A stretch of DNA of 54,430 nt from a virus, in the IMG/VR virus record IMGVR_UViG_3300050011_000409, positions 1 to 54,430 of that record, one strand, 5' to 3'. Position numbers and translations under genes: made by a program. Below, in pieces: positions 34,386-42,313 of this stretch (within the stretch, counting starts at the first letter, position 1; the number at the start of each line of letters is the position of its first letter). A model generated the notes under the pieces. The model was not told the DNA's origin. It worked only from the letters and a program-made list of their open reading frames with translations, and searched no databases.

Positions 34386-35027
34386 TCAAACGTCAACCGA
34401 ACGGAACGGCCACGAATTTTTAGCAAGGATAGGGTCATCCTTATCCCACGCCCAGTTTTGGTCAACCCGGTCCTCGTGCTGCGGATGAAAAACGACGCGC
34501 GAGCCGGTCAGGTCGTAACAATAGTTACCGAACTCGGACATGAAGAAATTTACAAGCCAGTTGTCAAAGACGATGCGGCCCAGCCTGAAATCGGCGGGTA
34601 TTTTTTCGGCAACCTTTTTCCAAATCATGGGTGTGGCGGCGAAGAAGTCGAGGCCGTAGTCTACGAGCCGCGCCTTGCTGGTGTCGCCATCTTCGAGCAC
34701 GGTCCAGCGGCGGGACACGGCGCAGCCGGCGAGATTGCTCCGCAATGCTTCTTCCACGCGGCGAAAGTTTGGCGGGATGATGATGTCCGCATTCACGATG
34801 CAGGACCAGTCATTTAGGCCGCCGCAAAATCCGGCGATGGCTTTGATCGTCGGCTTTTCTTTGCACGGCAGAAAAACGGTCTTGACCGAGTGCATCCGTT
34901 GGTCGCGGTCATTGAAATAAAAAATCTGCTTGGCGATGCGCTCCCAAGAGCGGTTGGCGGTGATTTGGTGCTGCCAAATTTTTGCAGGGCAGCCGTCGAA
35001 GGGTTTGAAAGACGAGCAGAATATCAT
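34386..35027 (-). CDS. Glycosyltransferase-like protein, last gene of glycan island
   Basis: A 213-residue protein. It contains WSCIVNADIIIPP, where N-A-D is a DXD-like metal site, and VSRRWTVLED near the middle, plus ADFRLGRIVFDNWLVNFF, resembling nucleotide-sugar transferases of the family-2 fold without its full N-terminus. A well-placed promoter (35037-35065) directs its own transcript, and the ATG (35025-35027) is nine bases from the -10 box. It is downstream of the GT2 gene. Activity is inferred from motifs and neighbours; the donor and acceptor are unknown. Confidence 0.5.
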   Translation of the reverse strand: MIFCSSFKPFDGCPAKIWQHQITANRSWERIAKQIFYFNDRDQRMHSVKTVFLPCKEKPTIKAIAGFCGGLNDWSCIVNADIIIPPNFRRVEEALRSNLAGCAVSRRWTVLEDGDTSKARLVDYGLDFFAATPMIWKKVAEKIPADFRLGRIVFDNWLVNFFMSEFGNYCYDLTGSRVVFHPQHEDRVDQNWAWDKDDPILAKNSWPFRSVDV

Positions 35028-35036
35028 AATGCAGAC

Positions 35037-35065
35037 ATTAAATCAGGTGGTGGTGGTAAAGTCAA
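35037..35065 (-). promoter_or_regulatory. Sigma70-type promoter, near-leaderless
   Basis: On the minus strand TTGACT (35060-35065) and TTTAAT (35037-35042) are separated by exactly 17 bases. The ATG of the downstream gene is at 35027, only nine bases from the -10 box, so the transcript would begin at or near the start codon. Confidence 0.55.
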
Positions 35066-35721
35066 CTACAAAACGGGGTCGCCAGTTTTGATTGCACACG
35101 CGCGATCATCAGCGCGGCAGCGGCATCCCATTCCCGGCACATATCCGTCCAATCCCGCCCCGCATGAAGATACATGGCCTCTCTCTCGGAACCCGGCTCT
35201 AAGGGCCTCAAGTGGTGGGCGACGTTCACCGGAGCCATCACGCCGCGCCCTGACAGCCGCGCGTAGGCGTCGAATATCCTGTCAATGGTGCCCGTGCCTG
35301 CGCAGAACTGGCCGCACGCCTCGCATAAATCCCGCCGAACCATCGGCAACGCCCAATCATACCGATCCGCCGTGCCCTGATGAATGGCCGCGCCAGCCAC
35401 CCCGAATGGCGTGTTTTTAAGAGCCTCGATGTAAAGTTCATCCCAGCGCGGCGTCACCATTTCCGCGTCATCGTTCCAGGCCAGCAACAGGTCGCCCGTT
35501 GACCGGCGGTAACATTCCTCGTAGTAAATGTGATTCCCGGTGTAACCCAACGATGGCCCCAGAATTGCCGAGGGGAAAACCATGGCGCCTGGATCATCGT
35601 CGTCCATCCTCAGCAGGATCTCGATTTCCTTCGGGTTGGCCGCCCTTGACAACAAAAAGTGAATTGATTCGGCCAGTAGATGCGCGTTACCACGGCTCGG
35701 AATGAGGACGCTGATGTTCAT
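35062..35721 (-). CDS. Family 2 glycosyltransferase
   Basis: A 219-residue GT-A fold protein. It starts MNISVLIPSRGNAHLLAES, the standard strand 1 and sugar-nucleotide loop, then RMDDDDPGA (DXD-type metal site) near residue 39. LLLAWNDDAEMVTPRWDELY is the second acidic pocket. The fold and motifs match family 2 transferases that add sugars from UDP- or GDP-sugars. The N-terminal gene boundary is the ATG at 35719-35721. It overlaps the next upstream gene by 35 bases and belongs to the glycan island. Confidence 0.75.
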   Translation of the reverse strand: MNISVLIPSRGNAHLLAESIHFLLSRAANPKEIEILLRMDDDDPGAMVFPSAILGPSLGYTGNHIYYEECYRRSTGDLLLAWNDDAEMVTPRWDELYIEALKNTPFGVAGAAIHQGTADRYDWALPMVRRDLCEACGQFCAGTGTIDRIFDAYARLSGRGVMAPVNVAHHLRPLEPGSEREAMYLHAGRDWTDMCREWDAAAALMIARVQSKLATPFCS

Positions 35722-35926
35722 TTAGTTGTTGTGGGGGTGAAGTATCGGCTGGCGTGGGATTGGTTTCGAGTTTCGGCAGAACGCGCTGGATGAAGTCGTT
35801 CAAGTCCTTCAAGTCATCGAAAGTGGCGGCTGACCGGCCGTAGTTCCAAGTAACCGAATAGCGGAAGTCAGGTAGGATTTTCACCGTGGCACCTTTACGA
35901 GGAACGAATGGTAGTGGGTCGTTCAT
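35687..35926 (-). CDS. Small hypothetical protein in glycan island
   Basis: A 79-residue protein (start ATG 35924-35926, MNDPLPFVPRKGATVKILPD) with a beta-rich first half, a YSVTWNYGRSAATFDDLKDL segment and a Pro/Gln-rich tail. It overlaps the GT2 gene in another frame. It begins 14 bases after the stop of the upstream GT gene. No family recognised. Confidence 0.5.
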   Translation of the reverse strand: MNDPLPFVPRKGATVKILPDFRYSVTWNYGRSAATFDDLKDLNDFIQRVLPKLETNPTPADTSPPQQLNEHQRPHSEPW

Positions 35927-35940
35927 TTTTGAAATAAAGT

Positions 35941-36600
35941 TCAGGCGCCAATGATTTGCGGATCGTCCAAGTGCGCTTGGCACTCTTTTAAAATCTGTTG
36001 TTCAGTCCTAAGCTGGTGAATCCCCCAGCCTTTGCTGATGTTCTCCTGGCTTAACCGCTGGCCCCGGTCGCGCGTGCCCCGGTCAATCCAGAAGCAGGAG
36101 TCCGCGTTCGCCCAGTGCGCGCCGCCCCAAGGCTTGCCCCATTTGTAATGCGCCGGGAAGTTCGCGTTATGGTTCCCCGCCCCCAGCATCACGCCTTGTG
36201 GCCGAAATATGGCTGGCTTCTTGTGGTCAGGCTGGCCGTGCAACCGTTGCAGGAGGGGCGGTTTCAGCCGATCAATGTCCCCGTCCGTGCGATGCCGCCA
36301 CACGCGGGACATTTCGCACATGATGATCGAACCCTGTTCCTGCTCAAGCGCCAGGCGCGGGTCGGTTCCGAGCGGCAGCGGGAAGACAAACTCATCCAGG
36401 TCAACAACGATCACCCAGTCGGCGTCCGAGCGGGCGATGGCGCGGTTGATCCAGTTCATCTTTGGAACATCGTCAAACTTGCCGTCGGGAAACCTGTCTG
36501 TCAGCAGGCTGATCCGGTCAACAAAACTTTCGTAGTGCATCAAAAAAAGAGGCGCGAGAAATTCTTCCCGGTAGTAAGTCACAATCAGTTCGACTTTCAT
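35941..36600 (-). CDS. Glycosyltransferase (GT2-like, DXD type)
   Basis: A 219-residue protein starting MKVELIVTYYREEFLAPLFL. The segment WVIVVDLDEFVFPLP at residues ~73-87 carries the D-L-D-E acidic site of small GT2_4/GT92-type transferases. Further blocks are HNANFPAHYKWGKPWGG and FWIDRGTRDRGQRL. The start ATG overlaps the stop of the upstream methyltransferase (ATGA, 36597-36600), so the two are coupled. Sugar donor and acceptor unknown. Confidence 0.65.
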   Translation of the reverse strand: MKVELIVTYYREEFLAPLFLMHYESFVDRISLLTDRFPDGKFDDVPKMNWINRAIARSDADWVIVVDLDEFVFPLPLGTDPRLALEQEQGSIIMCEMSRVWRHRTDGDIDRLKPPLLQRLHGQPDHKKPAIFRPQGVMLGAGNHNANFPAHYKWGKPWGGAHWANADSCFWIDRGTRDRGQRLSQENISKGWGIHQLRTEQQILKECQAHLDDPQIIGA

Positions 36601-37220
36601 TTTTCCTTGCGAATTATACACAAATCTTTTGAAATCATCATTTCGTCTATGTCGTTTCCAAAGACAACTGGTTTTATAAAATCCTCTACGAATTGAATCT
36701 GATCCGGGAATCCGGGCGTGTGGCTGTCCGGGTTTCTGACCTCGGTGATGTCCTCGACGATGTAATATCCGCCGGATTTGACGCGTGGCCAGAGGCATTT
36801 GAACGCGGCGTGAATCGGGCCGGAGAAGTGGCAGCCATCGTCAATGACGACATGGAATCGAGGCAGTAAATCAAAATTATTATTCCAGAAGATTTCATCA
36901 GACTGATCGCCTTGCAGGAAGATAAATCGCTCAAGATTTTCAATGCCAGCTTCATTCTTAAATTCGTTTATGTCCACGCCATAAACCGTTGCGCGCGTGA
37001 AATACTCAAGCCACAGTTTTACCGACGCGCCTTTGTTCAGTCCTATCTCCAAGAAGCAGATTGGTTCGTCGCGCCACTTGGAAAGTTCGCGCTCATAAAA
37101 CCGAAGGTAATCGTGACAGACATAACCGCCGGGCGTGAAAGATTTTTTGTCCGTCCACAGTTCGGGGACTTTCTCGCGGTGCGCGATCTCGTCCAAAGTG
37201 GGTCTTGGTTTTTCGTTCAT
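36597..37220 (-). CDS. SAM-dependent methyltransferase in glycan island
   Basis: A 207-residue class I methyltransferase. The start MNEKPRPTLDEIAH at 37218-37220 overlaps the upstream stop (ATGA). Motif I is FLEIGLNKGASVKLWLEYF and the acidic site is VYGVDINEFKNE. HVVIDDGCHFSGPI and GGYYIVEDITEV are the later strands. The layout resembles Methyltransf_24-type and macrolide sugar O-methyltransferase proteins. In this setting it most likely methylates a sugar made or added by the neighbouring transferases. Substrate is inferred only. Confidence 0.65.
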   Translation of the reverse strand: MNEKPRPTLDEIAHREKVPELWTDKKSFTPGGYVCHDYLRFYERELSKWRDEPICFLEIGLNKGASVKLWLEYFTRATVYGVDINEFKNEAGIENLERFIFLQGDQSDEIFWNNNFDLLPRFHVVIDDGCHFSGPIHAAFKCLWPRVKSGGYYIVEDITEVRNPDSHTPGFPDQIQFVEDFIKPVVFGNDIDEMMISKDLCIIRKEK

Positions 37221-37879
37221 CGGTTGTTCATGCTCAAATCCGGCCAGCCTGGATAAAAGTCTTTCACGCGCGGTCTTCGTGGACCGCTTCCTATCCATCG
37301 TTCTGCTGCATATCTGTTCGGCCATGTTGCTTCGGGAAGTGGTGGTAGTGTAGCTAAGAATTGTGCCGTCGTCCAGAAAAATGTCCCGCCGAAAAACGGA
37401 CTGGCCACGGCCCCTGGATTTGTTTCCGGTGTCAGCCAGTGGCAGCCGCAGGCGTCCTGCCCGTTCTCAAGTTCCCTGACGCAGTTGCGCCAGTTCCAGA
37501 TGCAGGCTTGCCCCATGCGCTCGCGCCATGCCATGTCGGAAGGAAGCCAGGGGTGAGTCACCCCCTTAAAATGTAAATAAAACACCTTCCAATCTTTGTG
37601 AGTTGGCAGCCATTGCCTGATGAGATTCATGGTGGGAATTTCGGTCGTGGCACCGACGCCATGTGAAATAATTTTGGCTTTGGCCGGCGCGAACAGACGC
37701 GCAATGTCCGCATCTTCTTTACCGCCGTTGACGCCGACGATCATTTCGTCGGTTGCCACCAGCAGCCCGCTTTTCTTCATCGCGTCCATCTGTTCGGCCA
37801 TGATATGGCAGGCGTAGCCGGTGTCAATCCAGCGTGAACCGTCCGAAAATATCGTATGCCAGAAAATTGCAATTTTCAT
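37217..37879 (-). CDS. Glycan-island protein with FYLHFKG motif
   Basis: A 220-residue protein from ATG 37877-37879 (MKIAIFWHTIFSDGSRW), ATGA-coupled at both ends. It has KVFYLHFKGVTHPW near the middle, then CIWNWRNCVRELENGQDACG and FFGGTFFWTTAQFLATLPP ... RYAAERWIGSGP. This series (F-Y-L-H-x-K-G, W-R...M, G-x-F-W, E-x-W-I-G) recurs in a phage and polysaccharide-cluster family. It is probably glycosyltransferase-related. The true activity is not established. Confidence 0.55.
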   Translation of the reverse strand: MKIAIFWHTIFSDGSRWIDTGYACHIMAEQMDAMKKSGLLVATDEMIVGVNGGKEDADIARLFAPAKAKIISHGVGATTEIPTMNLIRQWLPTHKDWKVFYLHFKGVTHPWLPSDMAWRERMGQACIWNWRNCVRELENGQDACGCHWLTPETNPGAVASPFFGGTFFWTTAQFLATLPPLPEATWPNRYAAERWIGSGPRRPRVKDFYPGWPDLSMNNR

Positions 37880-38583
37880 TTGAACGGCTGGTTGGTCGCC
37901 TGTTCCCAGTTCCTGCGTCTCTCGGGCGGCACAGCGAAGTAGTGGTCGGAATGGTTTGCCCACAAAACGCAGTTGCTTTGGTCGCCCTTCCAGAGGATGT
38001 TTTCAGGTTTGCGCCAATCGAGCGGCCCCCATTCGCCATCCCATGTCACCAAACGGACGGGCAATCCCTTCGCCCATGCCCGGCGCCACAGAGAATTTAA
38101 TCCGTGCTCGAACTCGTAGCGTTGTGGATGCTGAGTCACCAGCGGATACTCGCGTAGCAGTTGCGGCGGACACATGAAAGCCGTGGTATTGAGATGACCG
38201 CGCACTGAATTAGACGAGAATGGCCCGTAGAATCCAGACCCATTCCTTTCCCAACTGTCCGCCAGCCTTTGCAACCAGCCGGCCCGGTGGAAATAAACCG
38301 ACTCGCCCAAGCACAAGACCGCCATCGCATCCTTAGCCGGCCCGCGCGCCGCCTCCAAGTAGCCGGACACGTCCCGGCCTTCATCGTTTCTGCGCGGAAA
38401 GAAATGCGCTTTGATGCCCATGAAAATTGTGGCGGTTTCCACATTCGGCGGCCCGCCATTGCAAATGACTGTCAACCGATATTCGGCGTGCGGGGGGAAT
38501 TCGTGCCACGTTGCCACAAACCTTGCGGCCAGATCCAAAGTCCTTGGAGCGCCGATGACAGATGTGTAAAGAACGTCAATCAA
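37876..38583 (-). CDS. Glycosyltransferase-like protein
   Basis: A 235-residue protein (MIDVLYTSVIGAPRTLDLAAR). AMAVLCLGESVYFHRAGWLQRL is placed where a GT-A transferase has its metal and acceptor site. NGSGFYGPFSSNSVRGHLNTTAFM resembles the later acceptor segment. It overlaps the next gene by four bases and the previous by eight. A DXD signature is not clear, so it is a probable transferase rather than a certain one. It is the second gene of the glycan island. Confidence 0.5.
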   Translation of the reverse strand: MIDVLYTSVIGAPRTLDLAARFVATWHEFPPHAEYRLTVICNGGPPNVETATIFMGIKAHFFPRRNDEGRDVSGYLEAARGPAKDAMAVLCLGESVYFHRAGWLQRLADSWERNGSGFYGPFSSNSVRGHLNTTAFMCPPQLLREYPLVTQHPQRYEFEHGLNSLWRRAWAKGLPVRLVTWDGEWGPLDWRKPENILWKGDQSNCVLWANHSDHYFAVPPERRRNWEQATNQPFK

Positions 38584-39310
38584 TGGCCTCCTGTGCGGTT
38601 GCGGTCTTGGCGGAGTCCTGAAGCTGTTGCCGCTCTGTCAGCATCCAGCAGCGCGGATCGAGCCGGTCCCACACATCGGCCTTCGTGTGATCCACAATAT
38701 GTTCAATCGGGCACCACACTTTCAGCCTCAAGAGGCACAAACAAGCAGCGCACGATTGCAACTGCGCGTCGAAGGGTGTTTCGAGCTTTAGGTCGGATCG
38801 GGCCGAGAGTGTTGCGCGGATGGTTTCCGCCGGGGCCACAGTGAACCAACTGCCGACGACGTTTTTTGGACAGAGCGAACATACTGCCGCCCGCGCGGAA
38901 GCCAAGTTTGGATCAACGGGTTTTCCGCCGCTCAACAGCCAGTCCAACACGACAGCGGTTCCGGCCGCAGCCGTCCTAATGTCCCCCGCAGCAGCCAAGA
39001 CGCGGTGCGGCAGGTTTGAGAAGTCCACTTTTTTTGACGGCTGGGATAGCTCCGGCCCTCCTTTCCCAAGGACATAAATATCCGCGCCAGGGATCGCGAG
39101 GCAGCGCAGCGCATTTGACTGGTCAATGAAGTTGGCGATTTTGGCCGGGTCGGTCGGCAGTTTCAAATGCGGGTTGCTGCGCGCAACGCCTTCAAACCAT
39201 GTCACGCCGTCGCCCATAGACCAGAAAATGCGCGTCTGGCTAATTGCCGAAATGGTAACGACGAATCCTCCAGGCGGACATTGTGTTCGTGATTTCAAGC
39301 GGACTGACAT
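38576..39310 (-). CDS. Cys-rich protein, first gene of glycan island
   Basis: A 244-residue protein from ATG 39308-39310 (an ATG six codons upstream is possible). The C-terminal third has paired cysteines (AVCSLCPKN and SCAACLCLLRLKVWCP) that could hold a zinc; the middle has PHRVLAAAGDIRTAAAGTAV. The Cys-pair pattern with L-x-x-K-V-x-x-P recurs in phage proteins. It leads the ATGA-linked series of glycan genes, so it may act in the same pathway. No catalytic motif recognised. Confidence 0.5.
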   Translation of the reverse strand: MSVRLKSRTQCPPGGFVVTISAISQTRIFWSMGDGVTWFEGVARSNPHLKLPTDPAKIANFIDQSNALRCLAIPGADIYVLGKGGPELSQPSKKVDFSNLPHRVLAAAGDIRTAAAGTAVVLDWLLSGGKPVDPNLASARAAVCSLCPKNVVGSWFTVAPAETIRATLSARSDLKLETPFDAQLQSCAACLCLLRLKVWCPIEHIVDHTKADVWDRLDPRCWMLTERQQLQDSAKTATAQEAID

Positions 39311-39700
39311 TGCACAAGCATGACACAAGTGCCGCGAAATTCAAGAGAGAACGGGAAAAACAAAAAACAGAAAGAGAAAAGCCCCCCCACCCCCGCACTA
39401 CAAGGGGTTCCTGTTCATTCAGGCAAAAGACCTAGAGCAAAAAGAAAACCGCAATCCTCTGAATGCTGGCGGGGTGTTAGCAAGCAACCCGGCGTCCTAG
39501 GAGTCTCACGCCTTTCACCAGCAGTCAGAGGACTGTTCGTTTTCCTTTTACACCACGAAGGGGAGACTGCTGCCATCGCACATCGTTCACACCAAGAAAC
39601 ACCCGAAGGCGCACCGGCCATGTTGCAGGTTCCCTATGTCCATGCTGCCCGTCAGCAAAGAACACCAGCCGCTCGAAGTCAAAGCTCGAATCGCGGCAGC
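39311..39700. other. Gap with no supported gene
   Basis: About 390 bases without a convincing gene. A plus-strand frame from 39320 exists but is low-complexity (Lys/Pro/Ser/Arg-rich) and has no recognisable domain. There are A-rich and C-rich runs (near 39360-39400). The terminator at 39701-39733 lies at its right end. Confidence 0.6.
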
Positions 39701-39733
39701 AAAAAGCCCGCCGAGTGTTCAATTCGACGGGCT
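39701..39733 (-). terminator. Rho-independent terminator of the small-gene operon
   Basis: On the minus strand AGCCCGTCGAA and CTCGGCGGGCT form an 11-position stem around a 7-base loop (one mismatch-type pair at the top), followed by a run of T from 39705 to 39701. It ends the minus-strand operon from 41375. Confidence 0.75.
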
Positions 39734-39907
39734 GTAATGTTTACTTCGAGTTCAGACAACGGCCTGAAAAGACCGCCATCCAATTCTAAAAGACGATTAA
39801 CTTGAATTAACATTACAATGCAAGTGTGCTTCAAATTACCGAAGCTGTCAAACTTTTTTTTTACCGGGTGTCAGGACAGCGGACACCCCTATCAGGACGC
39901 GCCAGCC

Positions 39908-40108
39908 TCAATCGTGGCGCGGTTTTTTTGCGTCTGGACTGGTCGAATCGGCAATATCGCCTTTTGACACGATGCTGGGTTTTCGTCTGCCCTTCGCCCG
40001 TAGCGTCTTCATCGCCGCGCTGCGTTCGGCGGCGGACAGCCCGCTCCACCGTTTTGCGGCAGAGCGAGCCTGAAGTGCCCGCATGTATTCTGAAATGGCT
40101 GGGTTCAT
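39908..40108 (-). CDS. Small basic protein (W-x-G-L-S-x-x-E-R type)
   Basis: A 66-residue basic protein (MNPAISEYMRALQARSAAKR, then WSGLSAAERSAAMKTLRAKG). The W-x-G-L-S-A-A-E-R-S motif matches a widespread small phage and plasmid family. Its ATG overlaps the stop of the upstream gene (ATGA, 40105-40108). Last gene of the operon before the terminator. Likely DNA-binding, by charge only. Confidence 0.65.
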   Translation of the reverse strand: MNPAISEYMRALQARSAAKRWSGLSAAERSAAMKTLRAKGRRKPSIVSKGDIADSTSPDAKKPRHD

Positions 40109-40341
40109 TGGTTTTTAGGTCCAAAGAATTTGTCCGATTTGTTATCGAAGTTTTGGCCGCCAGCCATGCCCCAAGCCTCGCCGGTTTGCGTGTTGAGAAT
40201 CAGCGCATAGCCGTTACATACCGCAACTTTGTATTTGCCAACGGAGTTTGATGACGATGATTCCGCGCCCATGACAAACATGGCCGCGACGCCGATGACT
40301 ACTCCGCACAGCAGACTTTTCAGACCAATTTTATTTTTCAT
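40105..40341 (-). CDS. Small secreted or membrane-anchored protein
   Basis: A 78-residue protein (start ATG 40339-40341). The N-terminus MKNKIGLKSLLCGVVIGVAA is a signal peptide or TM anchor. The rest is a small beta-rich domain (KYKVAVCNGYALILNTQTGE), which could lie in the periplasm. It ends in an ATGA overlap with the next gene. Exclusion or envelope function is possible; not recognised. Confidence 0.6.
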   Translation of the reverse strand: MKNKIGLKSLLCGVVIGVAAMFVMGAESSSSNSVGKYKVAVCNGYALILNTQTGEAWGMAGGQNFDNKSDKFFGPKNQ

Positions 40342-40408
40342 TTTTGCCTTTCGTTCGTGCGGCTTAATTGCCGCGTGCTGTCCCCTGTCACGGAACAGAC
40401 CGCGAAAA

Positions 40409-40504
40409 TCACAACGCGCAATAAAAGAACAGGACGATTGCAAACCACACCGCAAACCACGCCGCGTCCTTCGCCAGCAAAAGAAAGAATTTTGTCAGGG
40501 TCAT
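40409..40504 (-). CDS. One-TM microprotein (31 residues)
   Basis: A 31-residue protein, MTLTKFFLLLAKDAAWFAVW then a hydrophobic run to ALstop. Almost the whole chain is membrane-spanning. Its start overlaps the stop of 40501-40806 in an ATGA junction, and this is the key evidence that it is translated. A small membrane effector or lysis helper is possible. Confidence 0.5.
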   Translation of the reverse strand: MTLTKFFLLLAKDAAWFAVWFAIVLFFYCAL

Positions 40505-40806
40505 GGTGTTGCCTTTCCGGTAGCCGTTTTAATCGCGGCGCGGGCTTGCTCTTTCGCCTCACGATAAACCTGCCCGCGCGTCCGGTTGATTGAACCAGTG
40601 GCGAGAATATCTTCAAAACATTTCTGCCCTGCATCCTCCAAGTTTTGCAGCGCCTCCAGAAGCGCGGCGTTATTTGCGGTCAAGCGTGCATTTTCCTCAT
40701 TGATCTCGTGCATGGACAAACCTGTTATCGGGTGAGTGACCGCCGCTGCGCGTGCGCTGTTCGCGGCCTCCTCCGCCCATTTGTTTTTTATTTCAATTTT
40801 CATCAT
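40501..40806 (-). CDS. Small helical protein in early operon
   Basis: A 101-residue protein (MMKIEIKNKWAEEAANSARA), with a central coiled coil (EINEENARLTANNAALLEAL) and a basic C-terminus. It is typical of the small accessory genes of phage early operons. Its stop overlaps the start of the 31-residue TM microprotein. Function unknown. Confidence 0.6.
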   Translation of the reverse strand: MMKIEIKNKWAEEAANSARAAAVTHPITGLSMHEINEENARLTANNAALLEALQNLEDAGQKCFEDILATGSINRTRGQVYREAKEQARAAIKTATGKATP

Positions 40807-40830
40807 AAAGTTTCCTGTTGTTCTTGCGGT

Positions 40831-41016
40831 TCAACTCGTGACTTTGGCCGTGCCAACTTCGTTGCCGTTAATGTCGAGCACGCTGGCTTCAACTGGTGCC
40901 GCTGCCCATTGACCGCGCAATTGTTCAAGCGCCGCCCAGACGGCGCGCTTCGCCTCATCCGTGCCGCCATCTTCAAACGCCGCGTTGTCCATCGTGATTT
41001 CAATTTTCAATTTCAT
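40831..41016 (-). CDS. Small acidic protein (61 residues)
   Basis: A 61-residue protein (MKLKIEITMDNAAFEDGGTDE) with an alternating beta-strand start and helix AVWAALEQLRGQWA, ending in NGNEVGTAKVTS. This beta-helix-beta pattern is common in small phage proteins. It lies third in the early operon. Function unknown. Confidence 0.6.
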   Translation of the reverse strand: MKLKIEITMDNAAFEDGGTDEAKRAVWAALEQLRGQWAAAPVEASVLDINGNEVGTAKVTS

Positions 41017-41084
41017 AGTTTTGTTCCTGTCGTTTGTTTCTGGCTTCTGGCCAGACGTTGCCCGCTGCGACAGGCAAGGTCTAA

Positions 41085-41375
41085 TCAGTGACCGCTGCGA
41101 ATTGCGGCGTAGTTGGCGTAAGCATCCCGCAAAACCTTGAGCGAATTTTCATCTCTCAAACCATTAGCCAGCGGACCGGACTGCAAAACGATTAAAGCCG
41201 CGTCTGCCAAGGCCACGAGCGCGGCGTGCTCGACCTTAGCCTCGTGCGCGATTGCATACATAGTCTCGATCTCGGTCACATCATCGCAACCCGTCGCGCT
41301 ATGCCGATAAACTTCAATTACAGTCTTAATAGCTGACGGGATCACCGTCAGCTTGTCTTGATTTTGATTTTTCAT
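41085..41375 (-). CDS. First gene of small-gene operon
   Basis: A 96-residue helical protein (IPSAIKTVIEVYRHSATGCD and HAALVALADAALIVLQSGPL), starting at ATG 41373-41375. It follows the promoter at 41425-41452. It could be a small regulator or scaffold-type adaptor. No family recognised. Confidence 0.6.
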   Translation of the reverse strand: MKNQNQDKLTVIPSAIKTVIEVYRHSATGCDDVTEIETMYAIAHEAKVEHAALVALADAALIVLQSGPLANGLRDENSLKVLRDAYANYAAIRSGH

Positions 41376-41424
41376 AATTTCGATTTCGTTTCCTTCTCCG
41401 GCTTACTGGGCCTTGTCTGTCACC

Positions 41425-41452
41425 AATATATATGACGCAACCGCTACGTCAA
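41425..41452 (-). promoter_or_regulatory. Sigma70-type promoter of small-gene operon
   Basis: On the minus strand TTGACG (41447-41452) and TATATT (41425-41430) are 16 bases apart. The -10 is near-consensus. It precedes the six-gene operon 41375-39908, which ends at the terminator 39701-39733. The 5' leader would be about 45 bases. Confidence 0.55.
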
Positions 41453-41599
41453 CAATTATTCATCCTCTTTCACCCTGATTCTGGCGTAGGGGATTCACTT
41501 AGGGGTTTCCCCGATACGGGCGCCGCGCGCGCCGCCCGCGCCTGGCGGAATACAATGCTCGCGCTTGACTCGCGGCCCGGCCTGCGCCAGATTCAACCA

Positions 41600-41992
41600 A
41601 TGACCGAAACCGCAACCGAACCAGCCCCAGCCCGGACCTGCAGCCCGGACAATCAGCCCAGCGCACCAGAGCCGGCCTCTACCGATATTCACCCGATACA
41701 ACTTGTGTCCCCAAAACTGCCGCGCCGCAAAACCTCGCGCGTCCAGCAAACCGTCCAGGCCGCCAACCTTCAACGCTTTACTTACGATTGCGGAATCGCT
41801 CTACGACAAGAGTTGATGAAAGATGGAGAATTGAAGATTACACGCGAAGATGCTCAGGCTCTTGGCCAGCTTGTCAAGGCGTGGGACACCGCGGCAGATC
41901 GCCTGCGCGTGCTTCGCGGCAAGGGTCTACCGGCCAGCGTGCGGTCAAAGCCTGCCAAGAACGCGAGCGTCGAGCCACTGAACCCAGCGTGA
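41600..41992 (+). CDS. Hypothetical helical protein
   Basis: About 130 residues from ATG 41600 (MTETATEPAPARTCSPDNQ); the longer frame from 41432 has no supporting features. The first half is Pro/Ala-rich; the second half is helical (FTYDCGIALRQELMKDGELKI and TREDAQALGQLVKAWDTAAD). The helical part has the look of a DNA-packaging or terminase small subunit-like protein, but no family can be confirmed. It is on the opposite strand to the neighbouring operon. Confidence 0.45.
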   Translation: MTETATEPAPARTCSPDNQPSAPEPASTDIHPIQLVSPKLPRRKTSRVQQTVQAANLQRFTYDCGIALRQELMKDGELKITREDAQALGQLVKAWDTAADRLRVLRGKGLPASVRSKPAKNASVEPLNPA

Positions 41993-42313
41993 CTTGCAAC
42001 TAAGTGGGATTTTAAAGAGTTTTTGGGTGAGGTTGTCAAGAACAAAAGCATGGACAATCCTACTATCTTGAACCCAGCCTGATCTTGCTCAGGAGTTTAA
42101 GTCCTGTGAGTCTAAACAGAAACCCCAATGTTTAACACTGTTTCATTGAGAAACACTGGCGTTGTGCCACTGTTTGTGCCACTTCGTCGAGTCAAACCAT
42201 CAGAAGTTTAGGGAGTCTCCTTGCGCTCCGGGACCGTCTGGACGGGGTGGCAGCCGGTACCCGCTTCTGGCCGGCCGGGTCCTCATTCCATAAAGGAGGT
42301 GTTCCGAGAGAAC
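41993..42313. other. Gap of about 320 bases without a supported gene
   Basis: No convincing gene. A promoter-like pair on the minus strand is at 42011-42039 (see separate entry). A short stem-loop CAGGA-GTTTAAG-TCCTG lies near 42090 and looks like a tRNA T-arm, but no tRNA fits around it. Direct and inverted AAACAC/GTTT words occur near 42120-42160. Confidence 0.5.
42011..42039 (-). promoter_or_regulatory. Candidate promoter antisense to 41600-41992
   Basis: TTGACA (42034-42039, minus) and TTTAAA (42011-42016) are 17 bases apart. The first minus-strand gene downstream starts at 41375, over 600 bases away. It might be a promoter for an antisense RNA. Sequence match is good, biological support is thin. 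Confidence 0.35.

Noticed and set aside
39320-39805. A 161-codon plus-strand frame
   Set aside because: It is low-complexity, lacks a domain or promoter-linked start, and runs across the terminator of the minus operon.
42085-42105. tRNA-like T-arm (CAGGA-GTTTAAG-TCCTG)
   Set aside because: The loop lacks the usual TTC and no acceptor, D or anticodon arm is seen around it.
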